This document shows positions 36,619-45,212 of a stretch of DNA of 64,000 bases, one piece after another. The notes below the pieces were generated by a model. That model did no database searches. It was not told the DNA's origin and saw only the letters and a program-made list of their open reading frames with translations. How positions within the stretch are numbered: the first letter of the stretch is position 1; each line of letters starts with the position of its first letter. This stretch comes from JAMXLO01 sp963696645 (lineage in GTDB: Bacteria > Pseudomonadota > Alphaproteobacteria > Acetobacterales > Acetobacteraceae), in assembly GCA_963696645.1 (NCBI GenBank), contig CAVOKY010000007.1, positions 868,001 through 932,000 on the forward strand, in the 5' to 3' direction. Both the position numbers and the translations under genes were made by a program.

Positions 36619-36867
36619 GGGGCTTCGCCCCGAACCCCATCAGAGGGCGCTGCCCTCTGAACTCCCGCCAAGGGCGACGCCCTTGGAACCTTTCACTTTC
36701 GACCAGTGGGGTGGGGGATGGCTGAGCCTGAGCATGGCCGATGCCATGCTCAGGCTCCGCCATCCCCCACCCCCACCGGTCGAAAACGATTGGATTGCAA
36801 AGGCGACTGCCTTTGCTGGAGGTCCAGGAGGCAAAGCCTCCTGGCGGGTTTCAGGGCAGCGCCCTGA
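36619..36867. repeat. Array of seven hairpins arranged as an inverted composite repeat
   Basis: Seven palindromes follow one another: 36619-36631 (GGGGCTTCGCCCC), 36641-36659, 36668-36686 (CCAAGGGCGACGCCCTTGG), a large one at 36697-36785 with arms of about 42 bases and a 4-base loop, then 36798-36815, 36824-36844 and 36851-36867. The flanking hairpins on either side of the large one resemble each other in inverted order. The last one covers the final codons of the nuclease gene. The array fills the entire space between that gene and the NIPSNAP gene. Confidence 0.8.
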
Positions 36868-37582
36868 GCTTGCGGCGGCGCGATCGCGGCGGCAGGTCGA
36901 GCAGCAGCACCGAATGATCCGACAGTCTCGCCAGGCGTTCGTCGTGCGAATACCGCACCGCCCCCGCGCGATTGGCAAGCTTCGGCGACAGGAACGCATG
37001 ATCGATGCGGAAGCCGTTGCCGCGATGACTGTACCAGGAATATTCGCGTCCGTCCGGATTGCGATACCGCCAGAGATCGCGGAAACCGACTGCCTCGACG
37101 CTGTCCATGAAATGTGCCGTAGAATCGATCGCGCCGGGCTCATCGACGAATGCGCGGCAGGTGTTGAAGTCGCCGATCGCCAGCGTGTCGTCGTCCACCC
37201 GCAAGGCGAACGCTGCCACCAGCGCCTGCCAGTACGGCACCTTCTTCAGCAGATTCGGCATATAGACGCCCGTCAGCCGCACCGCGCCGAGATCAACATC
37301 GACCAGACGGTACGGCTCGGGAACGTTCTCGCAGAGCACGCCGTGCGTTGCGAAGCCACGGCGCGCGGCGACCAGTACGCCGGTGCGCTGCGGCGGCGGC
37401 ACCAGTTCGCTGACATGGCGATAGCCGGCCGCCGCCAGCGCCGCACGCAGCCGATCCGCAAAATCGCCACCGCGGTATTCCGACAGGATGAGCACATCGG
37501 CATCATGGCGCGCCAACGCCGCCACGATGCCCGCCAACCGCGACCCACCGCCCTGCCGGATGTTCCAGGCGAGCAGCCGCAC
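36851..37582 (-). CDS. Endonuclease/exonuclease/phosphatase (EEP) family protein
   Basis: A 243-residue protein with the EEP fold. Marks are MRLLAWNIRQGGG, VLILSEYRGGDFADRL (conserved Glu), LAIGDFNTCRAFVD (Asp and Asn of the GDFN motif), NGFRIDHAFLS and LSDHSVLLLDL (the C-terminal Asp-His). These are the metal-binding and catalytic residues of AP-endonuclease- and phosphodiesterase-like enzymes. No signal peptide is seen. It begins 10 bases after the stop of the metallo-hydrolase on the same strand. Its 3' end lies inside the hairpin array. Confidence 0.88.
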   Translation of the reverse strand: MRLLAWNIRQGGGSRLAGIVAALARHDADVLILSEYRGGDFADRLRAALAAAGYRHVSELVPPPQRTGVLVAARRGFATHGVLCENVPEPYRLVDVDLGAVRLTGVYMPNLLKKVPYWQALVAAFALRVDDDTLAIGDFNTCRAFVDEPGAIDSTAHFMDSVEAVGFRDLWRYRNPDGREYSWYSHRGNGFRIDHAFLSPKLANRAGAVRYSHDERLARLSDHSVLLLDLPPRSRRRKLRALP

Positions 37583-37592
37583 GCGCGCGCTG

Positions 37593-38465
37593 TCAGCCGG
37601 TCACATACTCGCACTTGAACCCGTCGCCCCAGCGCTTCACATGGCCGCGCGACGGCGACGGGAAATGCGCAAAGCAGCACAAGGTGCCGGTGTCGCAGTA
37701 GGTCTCCAGGAATTTCCGTCGCGTGTCCGCCCCCTGTTGCGGGTCGTAATCCACGCGCATCGCCAACTCGGGATAGCGCGCCTGCAGCGGCGTATGGATC
37801 AGATCGCCGGTGATCACCGCGTCCTTGCCGCCACGGCCCAGCTTCACCGCGTAGTGGTCGATCGTGTGGCCTGGCGTCGGCAGCAGGCTGACCGTGTCGT
37901 CCAACGCGTGATCGCTGGTGATCAGGTCGCAGCGCTTTGCCTCGACGATCGGGATGACGCTGTCGACGATCGGCGGCAGCGCTGCCTTGTCGTTCTCCGC
38001 CAGCCAGTAGTCGAGCTCCTTCTTGGCGAACAGGTAACGCGCCTTGGGAAACGTCGGCACCCAGCGGCCGTTCTCCAGCCGAGTGTTCCAGCCGACATGA
38101 TCGACGTGGAGATGCGTGCACATGACGTAGTCGATGTCGTTCACCGTGAGGCCCGCGGCGGCCAGGCCGCGCATGAAGGTGTCGTCCTTCTTCTGGTGCC
38201 ACAGCGGACGCGCGGTGCGATCCTTGTCGTTGCCGATGCAACTATCCACCAGGATCGTGTGGCGCGGCGTCTTCACGATGTAGGACTGGAAGCACAGGAT
38301 CAGGTTGCCATCCGCATCGAGTGCCGATGGCGCCAGCCACGACTTGTTCTCCTCCAACACCTCGGACTTCAGGCCGGGTAGGAATTCCAATGCGGGGGTG
38401 AAGCCGCACTCCATCTCGACGATCCGGTGGACCGTCATGTCGCCGACGCGGAAGGTGTTGCTCAT
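37593..38465 (-). CDS. MBL-fold metallo-hydrolase
   Basis: A 290-residue metallo-beta-lactamase-fold hydrolase. The zinc motif CTHLHVDHVGWN is near residue 116, followed by TPGHTIDHY near 198 and AVITGDLIHTP near 215 with the bridging Asp. Similar proteins include lactonases and organophosphorus- or ester-hydrolases; the substrate cannot be told. It is the first gene of a pair with the EEP gene. The divergent decarboxylase operon starts 91 bases away. Confidence 0.88.
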   Translation of the reverse strand: MSNTFRVGDMTVHRIVEMECGFTPALEFLPGLKSEVLEENKSWLAPSALDADGNLILCFQSYIVKTPRHTILVDSCIGNDKDRTARPLWHQKKDDTFMRGLAAAGLTVNDIDYVMCTHLHVDHVGWNTRLENGRWVPTFPKARYLFAKKELDYWLAENDKAALPPIVDSVIPIVEAKRCDLITSDHALDDTVSLLPTPGHTIDHYAVKLGRGGKDAVITGDLIHTPLQARYPELAMRVDYDPQQGADTRRKFLETYCDTGTLCCFAHFPSPSRGHVKRWGDGFKCEYVTG

Positions 38466-38556
38466 TCGCCCACTCCCTTGGATGATTTGTCGGGATGATG
38501 TTAGCTAGCCTCCTGGCCCGCGACAAATCCGGCCACCGGTCCCTTGGGAGGCCCCG

Positions 38557-39075
38557 ATGAACGACGCAACGACCGCCGCGCTGAATCCGGAGACCGTGCT
38601 GCAGCACATGAAGCTGGCAGGCGTCACGGACGTGGTGTGGCTGCCGGACAGTGAAACGAACTGGCTGTATATGCTGATGCAGGCCGAACCGTCGCTGCGC
38701 CTGGTGGGGGTGACGCGCGAGGGCCACGCCTGCTCGATTGCAGCCGGTCTCCATCTCGGCGGGCACAAGCCGCTGATCCTGATCCAGAACACTGGCATGA
38801 TGGAGTCAGGCGATTCAATCCGCGGCTGGCTGCACGGGCTGCACATTCCGGTCGTGCTGATGGTCGGCTATCGCGGTTATACGCGCCACGGGGTGAACAG
38901 CGATACCGCTGCGACCTATACTGAACGTTTCCTGAACGCGTTCGATCTGAATTTCTATCTCGTGGAAAATGATGCTGATGCGCCACGCATCGCCATCGCC
39001 TTCGAGGAAGCTGAACGCACGCAGCGTCCCGTCGTCGTGCTGGTGGGCGATGAGTACCACGGGTTCAACCGGTAA
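38557..39075 (+). CDS. Thiamine-diphosphate-binding decarboxylase, alpha (PYR) subunit
   Basis: A 172-residue protein equal to the N-terminal (pyrimidine-binding) half of a ThDP enzyme, like the alpha subunit of sulfopyruvate or phosphonopyruvate decarboxylase (ComD-like). The segment VGVTREGHACSIAAGLHLGG carries the conserved Glu that activates ThDP, followed by PLILIQNTGMMESGDSIRGW. It has a strong ribosome binding site (GGGAGG). The PP-binding half is the next gene, 12 bases downstream. Together they should decarboxylate a 2-oxo acid; the substrate is unknown. Confidence 0.88.
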   Translation: MNDATTAALNPETVLQHMKLAGVTDVVWLPDSETNWLYMLMQAEPSLRLVGVTREGHACSIAAGLHLGGHKPLILIQNTGMMESGDSIRGWLHGLHIPVVLMVGYRGYTRHGVNSDTAATYTERFLNAFDLNFYLVENDADAPRIAIAFEEAERTQRPVVVLVGDEYHGFNR

Positions 39076-39087
39076 GGGGCACGGGAC

Positions 39088-39678
39088 ATGATGCACACTG
39101 CCGAAGCACTGAATGTGTTCGCCGAATACCGTGGCGATGCGATCGTCGTGCCGGGCCGCGGCGGGCGGCACTGGGTAAAGCTGTCGGCGCACGAGACGCT
39201 CGACGTGCCGCTGGGCGATCCGGCGATGGGTGGGCACGCCGGCTTCGCGCTCGGTCTGGCACTGGCGCAGCCGCACCGAAAGGTCGTGCTGTTCGATTCC
39301 GAGGGCGACATCCTGATGAGCCTTGGCATGCTGGCCACTGTCGCCGAACAGGCGCCGGCGAATTTCTATCATTTCCTGTTGGACAATGAGGTTTATGCGA
39401 CCACCGGCGGCCAGCCGGTGCCGAATGCGAAAAACGTTGCCTATGACGTGCTGGCGCGCGGGGCAGGCTATCCGCGGGCTTTCGCGTACACCGACGTCAC
39501 CGAGTTTGCACGCGGACTGCCGGGCATTCTTGGCGAACCGGGGCCCGTGTTCGTGGCGCTGAAGGTGCTGCCGGAAGTGGAGAACTCGCCAATCGGCCGG
39601 CGCACGCGCTGGCAGACTCGAACACGCGACAAGGTGCTGCAAGACTTTCGCCGTGAACTGCGCATCGAAGGCGCGTGA
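39088..39678 (+). CDS. Thiamine-diphosphate-binding decarboxylase, beta (PP) subunit
   Basis: A 196-residue protein equal to the diphosphate-binding half of a ThDP enzyme (ComE-like). Marks are LGDPAMGGHAGFALGLALAQ and the metal/diphosphate motif VLFDSEGDILMSLG followed by LLDNEVYATTGGQ. The start may be either of two adjacent ATGs. It follows the alpha subunit closely, and its stop overlaps the GTG start of the solute-binding-protein gene. The unit thus links uptake to 2-oxo acid decarboxylation. Confidence 0.87.
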   Translation: MMHTAEALNVFAEYRGDAIVVPGRGGRHWVKLSAHETLDVPLGDPAMGGHAGFALGLALAQPHRKVVLFDSEGDILMSLGMLATVAEQAPANFYHFLLDNEVYATTGGQPVPNAKNVAYDVLARGAGYPRAFAYTDVTEFARGLPGILGEPGPVFVALKVLPEVENSPIGRRTRWQTRTRDKVLQDFRRELRIEGA

Positions 39679-41252
39679 CAATGAACCAGCCGATGATCGA
39701 TCGTCGTGGGCTCCTTGCACTCGGGAGCGCGGCGGCACTGGGCGCAGGTTGGCCGGAGCGGGCGCGAGCGGCGGCCGGCAAGAATTTCGTCACCGCCAAC
39801 AACAGTGCCTACGACACCCTCGATCCGCACACCGTGTTCGACATCGGCCGCATCGGCTCGCGGCTGAATATGTACGACTGCCTGGTGCGCTGGGTGGGCA
39901 ATCCGCCGAAGCTGCAATTGTGGCTCGCCGACAAGATCGACATTTCGCCGGATGGCATCACCTACACCGTCGCGATGAAGCCGGGCGCCATGTTCCACGA
40001 CGGCACTCCGATCACCGCGGACGATGTCGTGTTCTCGATGGAACGTATCCTTGCGCTCAAGCAGGGCGCTTACGGCCTGTACAAGGGCGTCATCGACCCA
40101 GGCAAGACCAAGACGCTCGACGCCCACACGGTACAGTTCACGCTCAATCAGCCGTATGCCGTGTTCAGTGCTACACTGTCGGAACTCTGGGTGGTCAACA
40201 GCAAGCTGCTGCGGCAGCACGACAAGTCGGGCGACATGGGCGCCGGTTGGCTGGCGCGCAACGAGGCAGGCTCGGGCGGTTTCATGTTGCACCGGTATGA
40301 TCCGGCGATCGGGTTTCAGGCAGAACGGTTCGAGCAACACTTCGCCGGCTTCGGCAAGTCCAATATCACGTCCATGGAATTTCGCGTGGTGCTGGAGACG
40401 GCGAGCCGCGCACTCGGCCTGGAGAAGGGCGAGTTCAACACGACCGACGGCTATCTGCCGCAGGACCAGATCAAGCGGCTGCGTCAGGTGCCCACCGTAC
40501 AGGTACTCGAGGCCAATTCCCTGCGGACAATGTACTTTATCATCCACAACGGGCGCCCGCCACTGACCGATATCAATCTGCGCAAGGCGCTGTGCTACGC
40601 GTTCGACTACGATGGGTTCATCAACAACATCCTGAGCGGATCGGTTGCCCGCAATGCGGGGATCATTCCGGACAATCTGTGGGGTGCGCCAAAGGATCTG
40701 AAGGGCTACACGTTCGACCTGGCGAAGGCCAAGGAACACCTGGCGATGGTGAAGACGCCGATGCGACCGCTGGAGATCGGCGTGCTGGCAGGGTTCGACC
40801 AGAGCGAGGCGGCAGCGCAACTGTTGCAGGCTGGTGCTGCGAAGATCGGCATCGACATCAAGCTGAATACCGAGCCCTGGCCGGTGATTTCCGGCAAGCT
40901 CGGCGATCCGGACAAGACGCACGACCTGGTGCCGCTGTGGCGCAGCGCATACTTTGCCGATCCGCACAATTGGACCGGATACCTGTACAACAGCCGCAAC
41001 ATCGGTGCCGGTAATTCGAGCTTCTACAAGAATGCAAAGTTCGATGAACTGACGGACAAGGCACTGGTGATCACGGATCAGGCGCAGCGGCAGCCATTGT
41101 ATGAGGAAGCATCGCGGATATTGGTGGACGATGCGGCCGGGTTGTTCATCTACAATACGAAGTGGTTCGGACCGTTCACCAGGAACGTGCAGGACGTGCG
41201 CTTCTGCCCGATCGGCGATGCGCAGGACATTCGCTGGATGTCGATGACGTAA
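39675..41252 (+). CDS. ABC transporter solute-binding protein, family 5 (peptide/nickel/opine type), Tat signal
   Basis: A 525-residue periplasmic binding protein. The N-terminus has a twin-arginine-type signal (MIDRRGLLALGSAAALGAGW). Family-5 segments are ANNSAYDTLDPHTVFDIGR, MKPGAMFHDGTPITADDVVF near residue 100 and DINLRKALCYAFDYDGFINN near 300. The GTG at 39675 overlaps the previous stop; the ATG at 39681 is an alternative. It has no adjacent permeases, but a Dpp-type ABC operon without its own binding protein lies at 42.3-46.2 kb, so the two could work together. Confidence 0.9.
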   Translation: MTMNQPMIDRRGLLALGSAAALGAGWPERARAAAGKNFVTANNSAYDTLDPHTVFDIGRIGSRLNMYDCLVRWVGNPPKLQLWLADKIDISPDGITYTVAMKPGAMFHDGTPITADDVVFSMERILALKQGAYGLYKGVIDPGKTKTLDAHTVQFTLNQPYAVFSATLSELWVVNSKLLRQHDKSGDMGAGWLARNEAGSGGFMLHRYDPAIGFQAERFEQHFAGFGKSNITSMEFRVVLETASRALGLEKGEFNTTDGYLPQDQIKRLRQVPTVQVLEANSLRTMYFIIHNGRPPLTDINLRKALCYAFDYDGFINNILSGSVARNAGIIPDNLWGAPKDLKGYTFDLAKAKEHLAMVKTPMRPLEIGVLAGFDQSEAAAQLLQAGAAKIGIDIKLNTEPWPVISGKLGDPDKTHDLVPLWRSAYFADPHNWTGYLYNSRNIGAGNSSFYKNAKFDELTDKALVITDQAQRQPLYEEASRILVDDAAGLFIYNTKWFGPFTRNVQDVRFCPIGDAQDIRWMSMT

Positions 41253-41330
41253 TATCGCTTTTGCGAATCGGCCTCATAATGGCATGGGAGATTCTCAAGA
41301 CTTGTGACAAGTCCTGCGGAGAGAGCCAAT

Positions 41331-41591
41331 ATGAGCGAGGACGAAGAACGGCCGCACGCTCAGACGCTAGCCATGCGTGCTGGTGGCCGGAAGAAGACAG
41401 CCAAGAAGGCTGGACGTAAGTCTGCGGCGAAGAAGAAGGCTGCAGCGAAGAAGAAGACGGCAGCAAAGAAGAAGACGGCAGCAAAGAAGGCTGGCCGTAA
41501 GGCTGCTCCAAAGAAGAAGGCGGCCGCGCGAAAAAAGGTGGGCGGGCGCAAGAAAGCCGCTGCGCGGAACGGGTCGCAGGATTGGCCGTAG
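41331..41591 (+). CDS. Histone-H1-like lysine/alanine-rich DNA-binding protein
   Basis: An 86-residue, extremely basic protein. After a short N-terminus (MSEDEERPHAQTLAMRAGG) it consists of repeats of the AAKKKTAAKKK and AGRKAAPKKKA type, as in the C-terminal tail of histone H1 and in bacterial H1-like nucleoid proteins. It is probably unstructured and binds DNA or RNA without sequence specificity. GGAG lies 9 bases upstream of the ATG. The frame opens at 41304, but this ATG is the better start. Confidence 0.75.
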   Translation: MSEDEERPHAQTLAMRAGGRKKTAKKAGRKSAAKKKAAAKKKTAAKKKTAAKKAGRKAAPKKKAAARKKVGGRKKAAARNGSQDWP

Positions 41592-41599
41592 GCTGATCG

Positions 41600-42298
41600 G
41601 TGGAGTTTACGCTTCAAGGATTCCTGATAGCCGCGCTCGGCATCCTGCCGGGTTTCGTTCCGTCATTTGTCAGTACGGCGCTGTCGAACCAGTCTGAGGA
41701 GCTGGAGACGGATCGATGGATAGCGACCAGCATCATCGCGAGTATAGTTCTCAATGCAATCGTTGCGATGTTGTTCTTGGTATGGCTCCTTCCCATTCCT
41801 CTCAATACCGACATAAGCAAGTTCATTGACGAACTACAGAAGCTGCCGGTCAATGTGCTCATTCTGTATGGTGGATTACTTTATGCGGTGGCCGCGTTAT
41901 TCGGTCTCCTCCGGGCACTCGCTCCGAAACTTCGCGTGGGCGCACTTGCCCATCGTTGGCGATTGACGCCGATATCACCAGTGCAGAATGTCTTCTGCGC
42001 GACACTGGATGTCGCATTTCGGACCAAGGAAAATCTTCGCCTTCATGGTCAGCCGGAGCAGATCGTGCCGTGGCTTCGCCTTACCCGAGACGGGACCACG
42101 ATCCTTGGGCAGCTCCGGCGCAGTAGCGTAAAGTTCGACGGCGATAAGCCGATTGAGGCATTCCTATCGCCTGCCTATACAAGCAACGCGAGGGAGGCCG
42201 CACTCGTCGAGCCTCCCGACGGGCTATATCTCCGGATCGAGGCAAGTGAAACCGTGGCAATATTATCAATGCCGGCGGGTGCAAGGCCAGAGTTCTGA
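41600..42298 (+). CDS. Membrane protein of unknown function (DUF6338-like)
   Basis: A 232-residue protein with a GTG start 8 bases after the histone-like gene. Three or four hydrophobic segments lie in the first 115 residues (FLIAALGILPGFVPSF, IIASIVLNAIVAMLFLVWLL and LILYGGLLYAVAALFGLL). A soluble, mainly beta C-terminal half follows, with RLTRDGTTILGQLRRSSVKF. The topology resembles DUF6338 proteins, for which no function is established. It is convergent with the ABC operon, whose last stop codon is at 42299, so the two genes abut. Confidence 0.7.
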   Translation: MEFTLQGFLIAALGILPGFVPSFVSTALSNQSEELETDRWIATSIIASIVLNAIVAMLFLVWLLPIPLNTDISKFIDELQKLPVNVLILYGGLLYAVAALFGLLRALAPKLRVGALAHRWRLTPISPVQNVFCATLDVAFRTKENLRLHGQPEQIVPWLRLTRDGTTILGQLRRSSVKFDGDKPIEAFLSPAYTSNAREAALVEPPDGLYLRIEASETVAILSMPAGARPEF

Positions 42299-43264
42299 TC
42301 AGGACGCAAAGTGACATGCTACTCTCACGTTGTCTGCGACTAGCCGCAGTTCCGGTTCCTCCGCCGCACACCGCGCCTCAGCGTGTGGACACCGCGTGCG
42401 AAACCGACATCCTGTCGGCAGATCGCCAGGACTTGGCGGCTCGCCCTCCAGCCAGAAATCGTCCGTCACGCGACGACCACCGACAACCGGAACCGCGGCC
42501 AGCAGCGACTGCGTGTAGGGATGGCGCGGTGCCGCGAATACCGCCTCCGTCGCGCCGGTTTCGACCACGCGGCCGAGATACATCACCACGACGCGGTGCG
42601 ACACCAGACGCACCACTGCGAGGTCGTGGCTGATGAACAGATACGTCAGGTCGAACCGTTCGCGCAGTTCCAGCAACAGCCGCAGCACGGTCGCCTGCAC
42701 TGAAACATCCAGGCCTGATGTGGGCTCATCCAGAATCACCAGACTCGGCCGCAGCATCAGGATGCGTGCCAGGCCGACACGGCGCTGCTGACCGCCGCTG
42801 ATTTCGTGCGGATACAGATCGAGATGGCCCTCCGGCAAACCCACGGCGGCCAGCACCTCGCGCACACGCGCGCGCCGTTCGGCCGTCGGCAGCCCGGTGT
42901 GAATCACCAGCGGTTCTTCCAGCGCGCGTCCGAGCTTCCAATGCGGATCGAGCGAGGCGCCAGGATCCTGGTAGCAATACTGCAAGGTCCGTCGCAGTGC
43001 TCGTCCGTCACTCGGCGACAATGCGCCAATCGCGTTGCCCTCGAACAGGATTTCCCCACTGCTCACGCGGTGGATGCCAACGATCGCCTTGCCCAACGTG
43101 GTCTTGCCACAGCCGGATTTGCCTACCACACCGAGGATTTCGCCGCGCGCCACCGACAGCGACACGCCATCCACCGCATGCAGCCATCCCGTGCGCGTGC
43201 CCCACGCATTGCGGATCGGGAAGCGCATGTGCACATCCCGCAGCGTCAGCAACGCCGCGTTCAT
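42299..43264 (-). CDS. Dipeptide/oligopeptide ABC transporter ATP-binding protein (DppF/OppF-like)
   Basis: A 321-residue ATPase. The Walker A motif GKSGCGKTTLGKAI is near residue 48, the signature ISGGQQRRVGLARIL near 155 and Walker B LVILDEPTSGLD near 175. The C-terminal oligopeptide-transporter region contains CRFRTRCPHAEARC with the conserved cysteines. It powers import through the two permeases upstream. The start overlaps the stop of the DppD-like gene by four bases (ATGA). It is the last gene of the operon. Confidence 0.92.
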   Translation of the reverse strand: MNAALLTLRDVHMRFPIRNAWGTRTGWLHAVDGVSLSVARGEILGVVGKSGCGKTTLGKAIVGIHRVSSGEILFEGNAIGALSPSDGRALRRTLQYCYQDPGASLDPHWKLGRALEEPLVIHTGLPTAERRARVREVLAAVGLPEGHLDLYPHEISGGQQRRVGLARILMLRPSLVILDEPTSGLDVSVQATVLRLLLELRERFDLTYLFISHDLAVVRLVSHRVVVMYLGRVVETGATEAVFAAPRHPYTQSLLAAVPVVGGRRVTDDFWLEGEPPSPGDLPTGCRFRTRCPHAEARCAAEEPELRLVADNVRVACHFAS

Positions 43265-44280
43265 GCAGCCACGCTGCCGACTGGCCGAAGCTGCGGGTGA
43301 TGACAGCGAACCTGATGCCCGTGCTCAGGTTCCTGCGCGGCTGGATGTTCGGCGCGACACGCTTCGCTTGCGCGCGGGCAACGCGGATGGAAACGACAAC
43401 CCGACGGGGGCGCGATCAGGCTGGGTACGTCGCCAACGATGCCACGCAGCGGCGAATCGCCGGATGGCAGGCTGTCCAGCAACAATCGTGTATACGGCAC
43501 CATCGGCGCACGAAAAAACTCGGCGATCGGCGCGGTCTCCAGTTCCTGGCCGGCGTACATCACCGTCACGCGATCGCAGATTTCCCAGGCGGTGCCGAGG
43601 TCGTGGGTGGCGAACAGCACCGACACGCCACGCTCGGTTGCCAGGCTCCGCAGCAGCTTCAGGATCTGCGCCTGGATCGTTACATCCAATGCCGTGGTCG
43701 GTTCGTCGGCGATCACCAGCTTGGGTTCCGGCAACAGTGCCATGGCGATCATCACGCGTTGCCGCTGGCCGCCGGACAACTCGTGCGGATATTTGCGCAG
43801 CAGCCGCTCAGGATCCGGAAGCTGCACGCTGCGCAACATCGCCAACGCCCGGTCGCGATCGGCACGGCGCCGGCTGCGCGAATAGCTGCGTTCGCGCGAT
43901 CGTCTTTCCGGCGACTTCCAGTGAAGCAACTCCATGATCTGGTCGCCAACGGTGAACAGCGGGTTGAATGAACTGTAGGGATCCTGTGGCACAAAGGTGA
44001 TCGCCCGGCCACGCACCTGGTCGGCTACCATCGAAGGTGCAAGCGCCAGCAGGTCGCGCCCGTCGAACAGCAACGCCCCGCCGCGCACATTTGCGTTTGA
44101 CGGCAGCGCGCCGAGGATGGCGCGCGCCAGCGTCGTCTTGCCGCAGCCGGATTCGCCCACCAGTCCCATGATCTCGCCGGGCGCCAGCGACAGGCTGACC
44201 GCGTCCAGCACGCGCGCCTCGCCGCCTTCGGTGACGAACGACACCGAGAGGTCGCGCACCGACAGCAGATCAGCGTGCAT
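43261..44280 (-). CDS. Dipeptide/oligopeptide ABC transporter ATP-binding protein (DppD/OppD-like)
   Basis: A 339-residue ATPase from the ATG at 44280. Walker A is GESGCGKTTLARAILG, the signature LSGGQRQRVMIAMAL and Walker B LVIADEPTTALD. The C-terminal GCRFHPRCPRASEAC is typical of OppD/DppD. The open frame runs to 44316, but the chosen start fits the sequence of homologous N-termini (HADLLSVRDLSVSF) and overlaps the permease stop by 11 bases. It pairs with the DppF-like ATPase. Confidence 0.9.
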   Translation of the reverse strand: MHADLLSVRDLSVSFVTEGGEARVLDAVSLSLAPGEIMGLVGESGCGKTTLARAILGALPSNANVRGGALLFDGRDLLALAPSMVADQVRGRAITFVPQDPYSSFNPLFTVGDQIMELLHWKSPERRSRERSYSRSRRRADRDRALAMLRSVQLPDPERLLRKYPHELSGGQRQRVMIAMALLPEPKLVIADEPTTALDVTIQAQILKLLRSLATERGVSVLFATHDLGTAWEICDRVTVMYAGQELETAPIAEFFRAPMVPYTRLLLDSLPSGDSPLRGIVGDVPSLIAPPSGCRFHPRCPRASEACRAEHPAAQEPEHGHQVRCHHPQLRPVGSVAA

Positions 44281-45121
44281 TGGCGCCATCGCGGCGCAGG
44301 CGCGGATCGAGCACATCGCGCAGGCCGTCGCCCAGCAGGTTGAAGCCCATCACCACCAGCAGGATCGCCACGCCGGGTGCCGCGGCGTACCACCAGGCCT
44401 GCGGCAGGAATTCGCGACTTTCGGCAATCATGCGGCCCCATTCCGGTGTGGGAGGCGGTGGGCCCAGACCGAGAAATCCGAGCGCAGCGGCGACCAGAAT
44501 GGTGCCGCCCATGCCGATCGTGGTGCGCACGATGAGCGATGACGCGATCGACGGCAGCACATGCAGCGCCATCACACGCAACGGCGAGGCGCCGAGTGCG
44601 ATCGCTGCTTCGATGAAAACCTCGTTGCGCAGACTGCGTGTTTCCGCATAGACGAGGCGCGCCCAGAACGGCCAGTAGGTGATGGAGAGTGCCAGGATCA
44701 CGTTCTGGATCGCGGAACCCAGGGTCTGTGCGATGGCGATGGCGAGCACGATCTGCGGCACTGCCAGGAACACGTCGGAGATGCGCATCAGCAGGTCGCT
44801 GAAGCGGTTGGTGTAGTAGCCGGCGACCAGGCCGACAGGCACGCCGATCAGTACAGCGAGCGACGTTGCCACCACCGCAATCATGATGGTGATGCGCGCG
44901 CCGAACAGCAGCCGGCTGTAGATGTCGCCACCCATGCGATCGGTGCCGAGCCAGTAGATGCTGTCGGGCGGAAGCAAGCGGTGCGGCGGGTCGTAGCTGG
45001 TGACGTCCTGCGGGAAGGTCGCGAGCGGCCAGGCAAATATCGCGGCCAATACCAAAGCGGCGATGATGATCAGGCCAAGCAATGCGGAGCGGTCGCGGAT
45101 CAGGCGGCGCAGGGTTCTCAT
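44270..45121 (-). CDS. Dipeptide/oligopeptide ABC transporter permease (DppC-like)
   Basis: A 283-residue inner-membrane permease with six predicted hydrophobic segments, starting RRLIRDRSALLGLIIIAAL. It has the DppC/OppC mark HRLLPPDSIYWLGTDRMGGD and the coupling loop IEAAIALGASPLRVMALHVL. It forms the channel with the DppB-like permease. A 91-base gap with a hairpin separates it from dppB, while downstream genes overlap. Confidence 0.92.
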   Translation of the reverse strand: MRTLRRLIRDRSALLGLIIIAALVLAAIFAWPLATFPQDVTSYDPPHRLLPPDSIYWLGTDRMGGDIYSRLLFGARITIMIAVVATSLAVLIGVPVGLVAGYYTNRFSDLLMRISDVFLAVPQIVLAIAIAQTLGSAIQNVILALSITYWPFWARLVYAETRSLRNEVFIEAAIALGASPLRVMALHVLPSIASSLIVRTTIGMGGTILVAAALGFLGLGPPPPTPEWGRMIAESREFLPQAWWYAAAPGVAILLVVMGFNLLGDGLRDVLDPRLRRDGANAR

Positions 45122-45167
45122 TTATCAGTCCAATGGACTTGGAGTGAGTTGCGCCCCCTCCCCCTAC

Positions 45168-45188
45168 CCCCTCCCGCAAGGGGAGGGG
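45168..45188. repeat. Intra-operon hairpin (CCCCTCCC-type)
   Basis: The inverted repeat CCCCTCCC-GCAAG-GGGAGGGG lies in the 91-base space between dppB and dppC, after a C-rich run. Short C/G hairpins of this kind recur in many proteobacterial genomes. Placed inside an operon it could stabilise or partly terminate the transcript. It is not followed by a T-run in the direction of transcription. Confidence 0.55.
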
Positions 45189-45212
45189 AATTTCCTGGTT
45201 TTTGCTCCGTTA

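Noticed and set aside
36619..36867. A CRISPR array
   Set aside because: The units are palindromes of differing sequence without constant spacing or identical repeats, and no cas genes are present.
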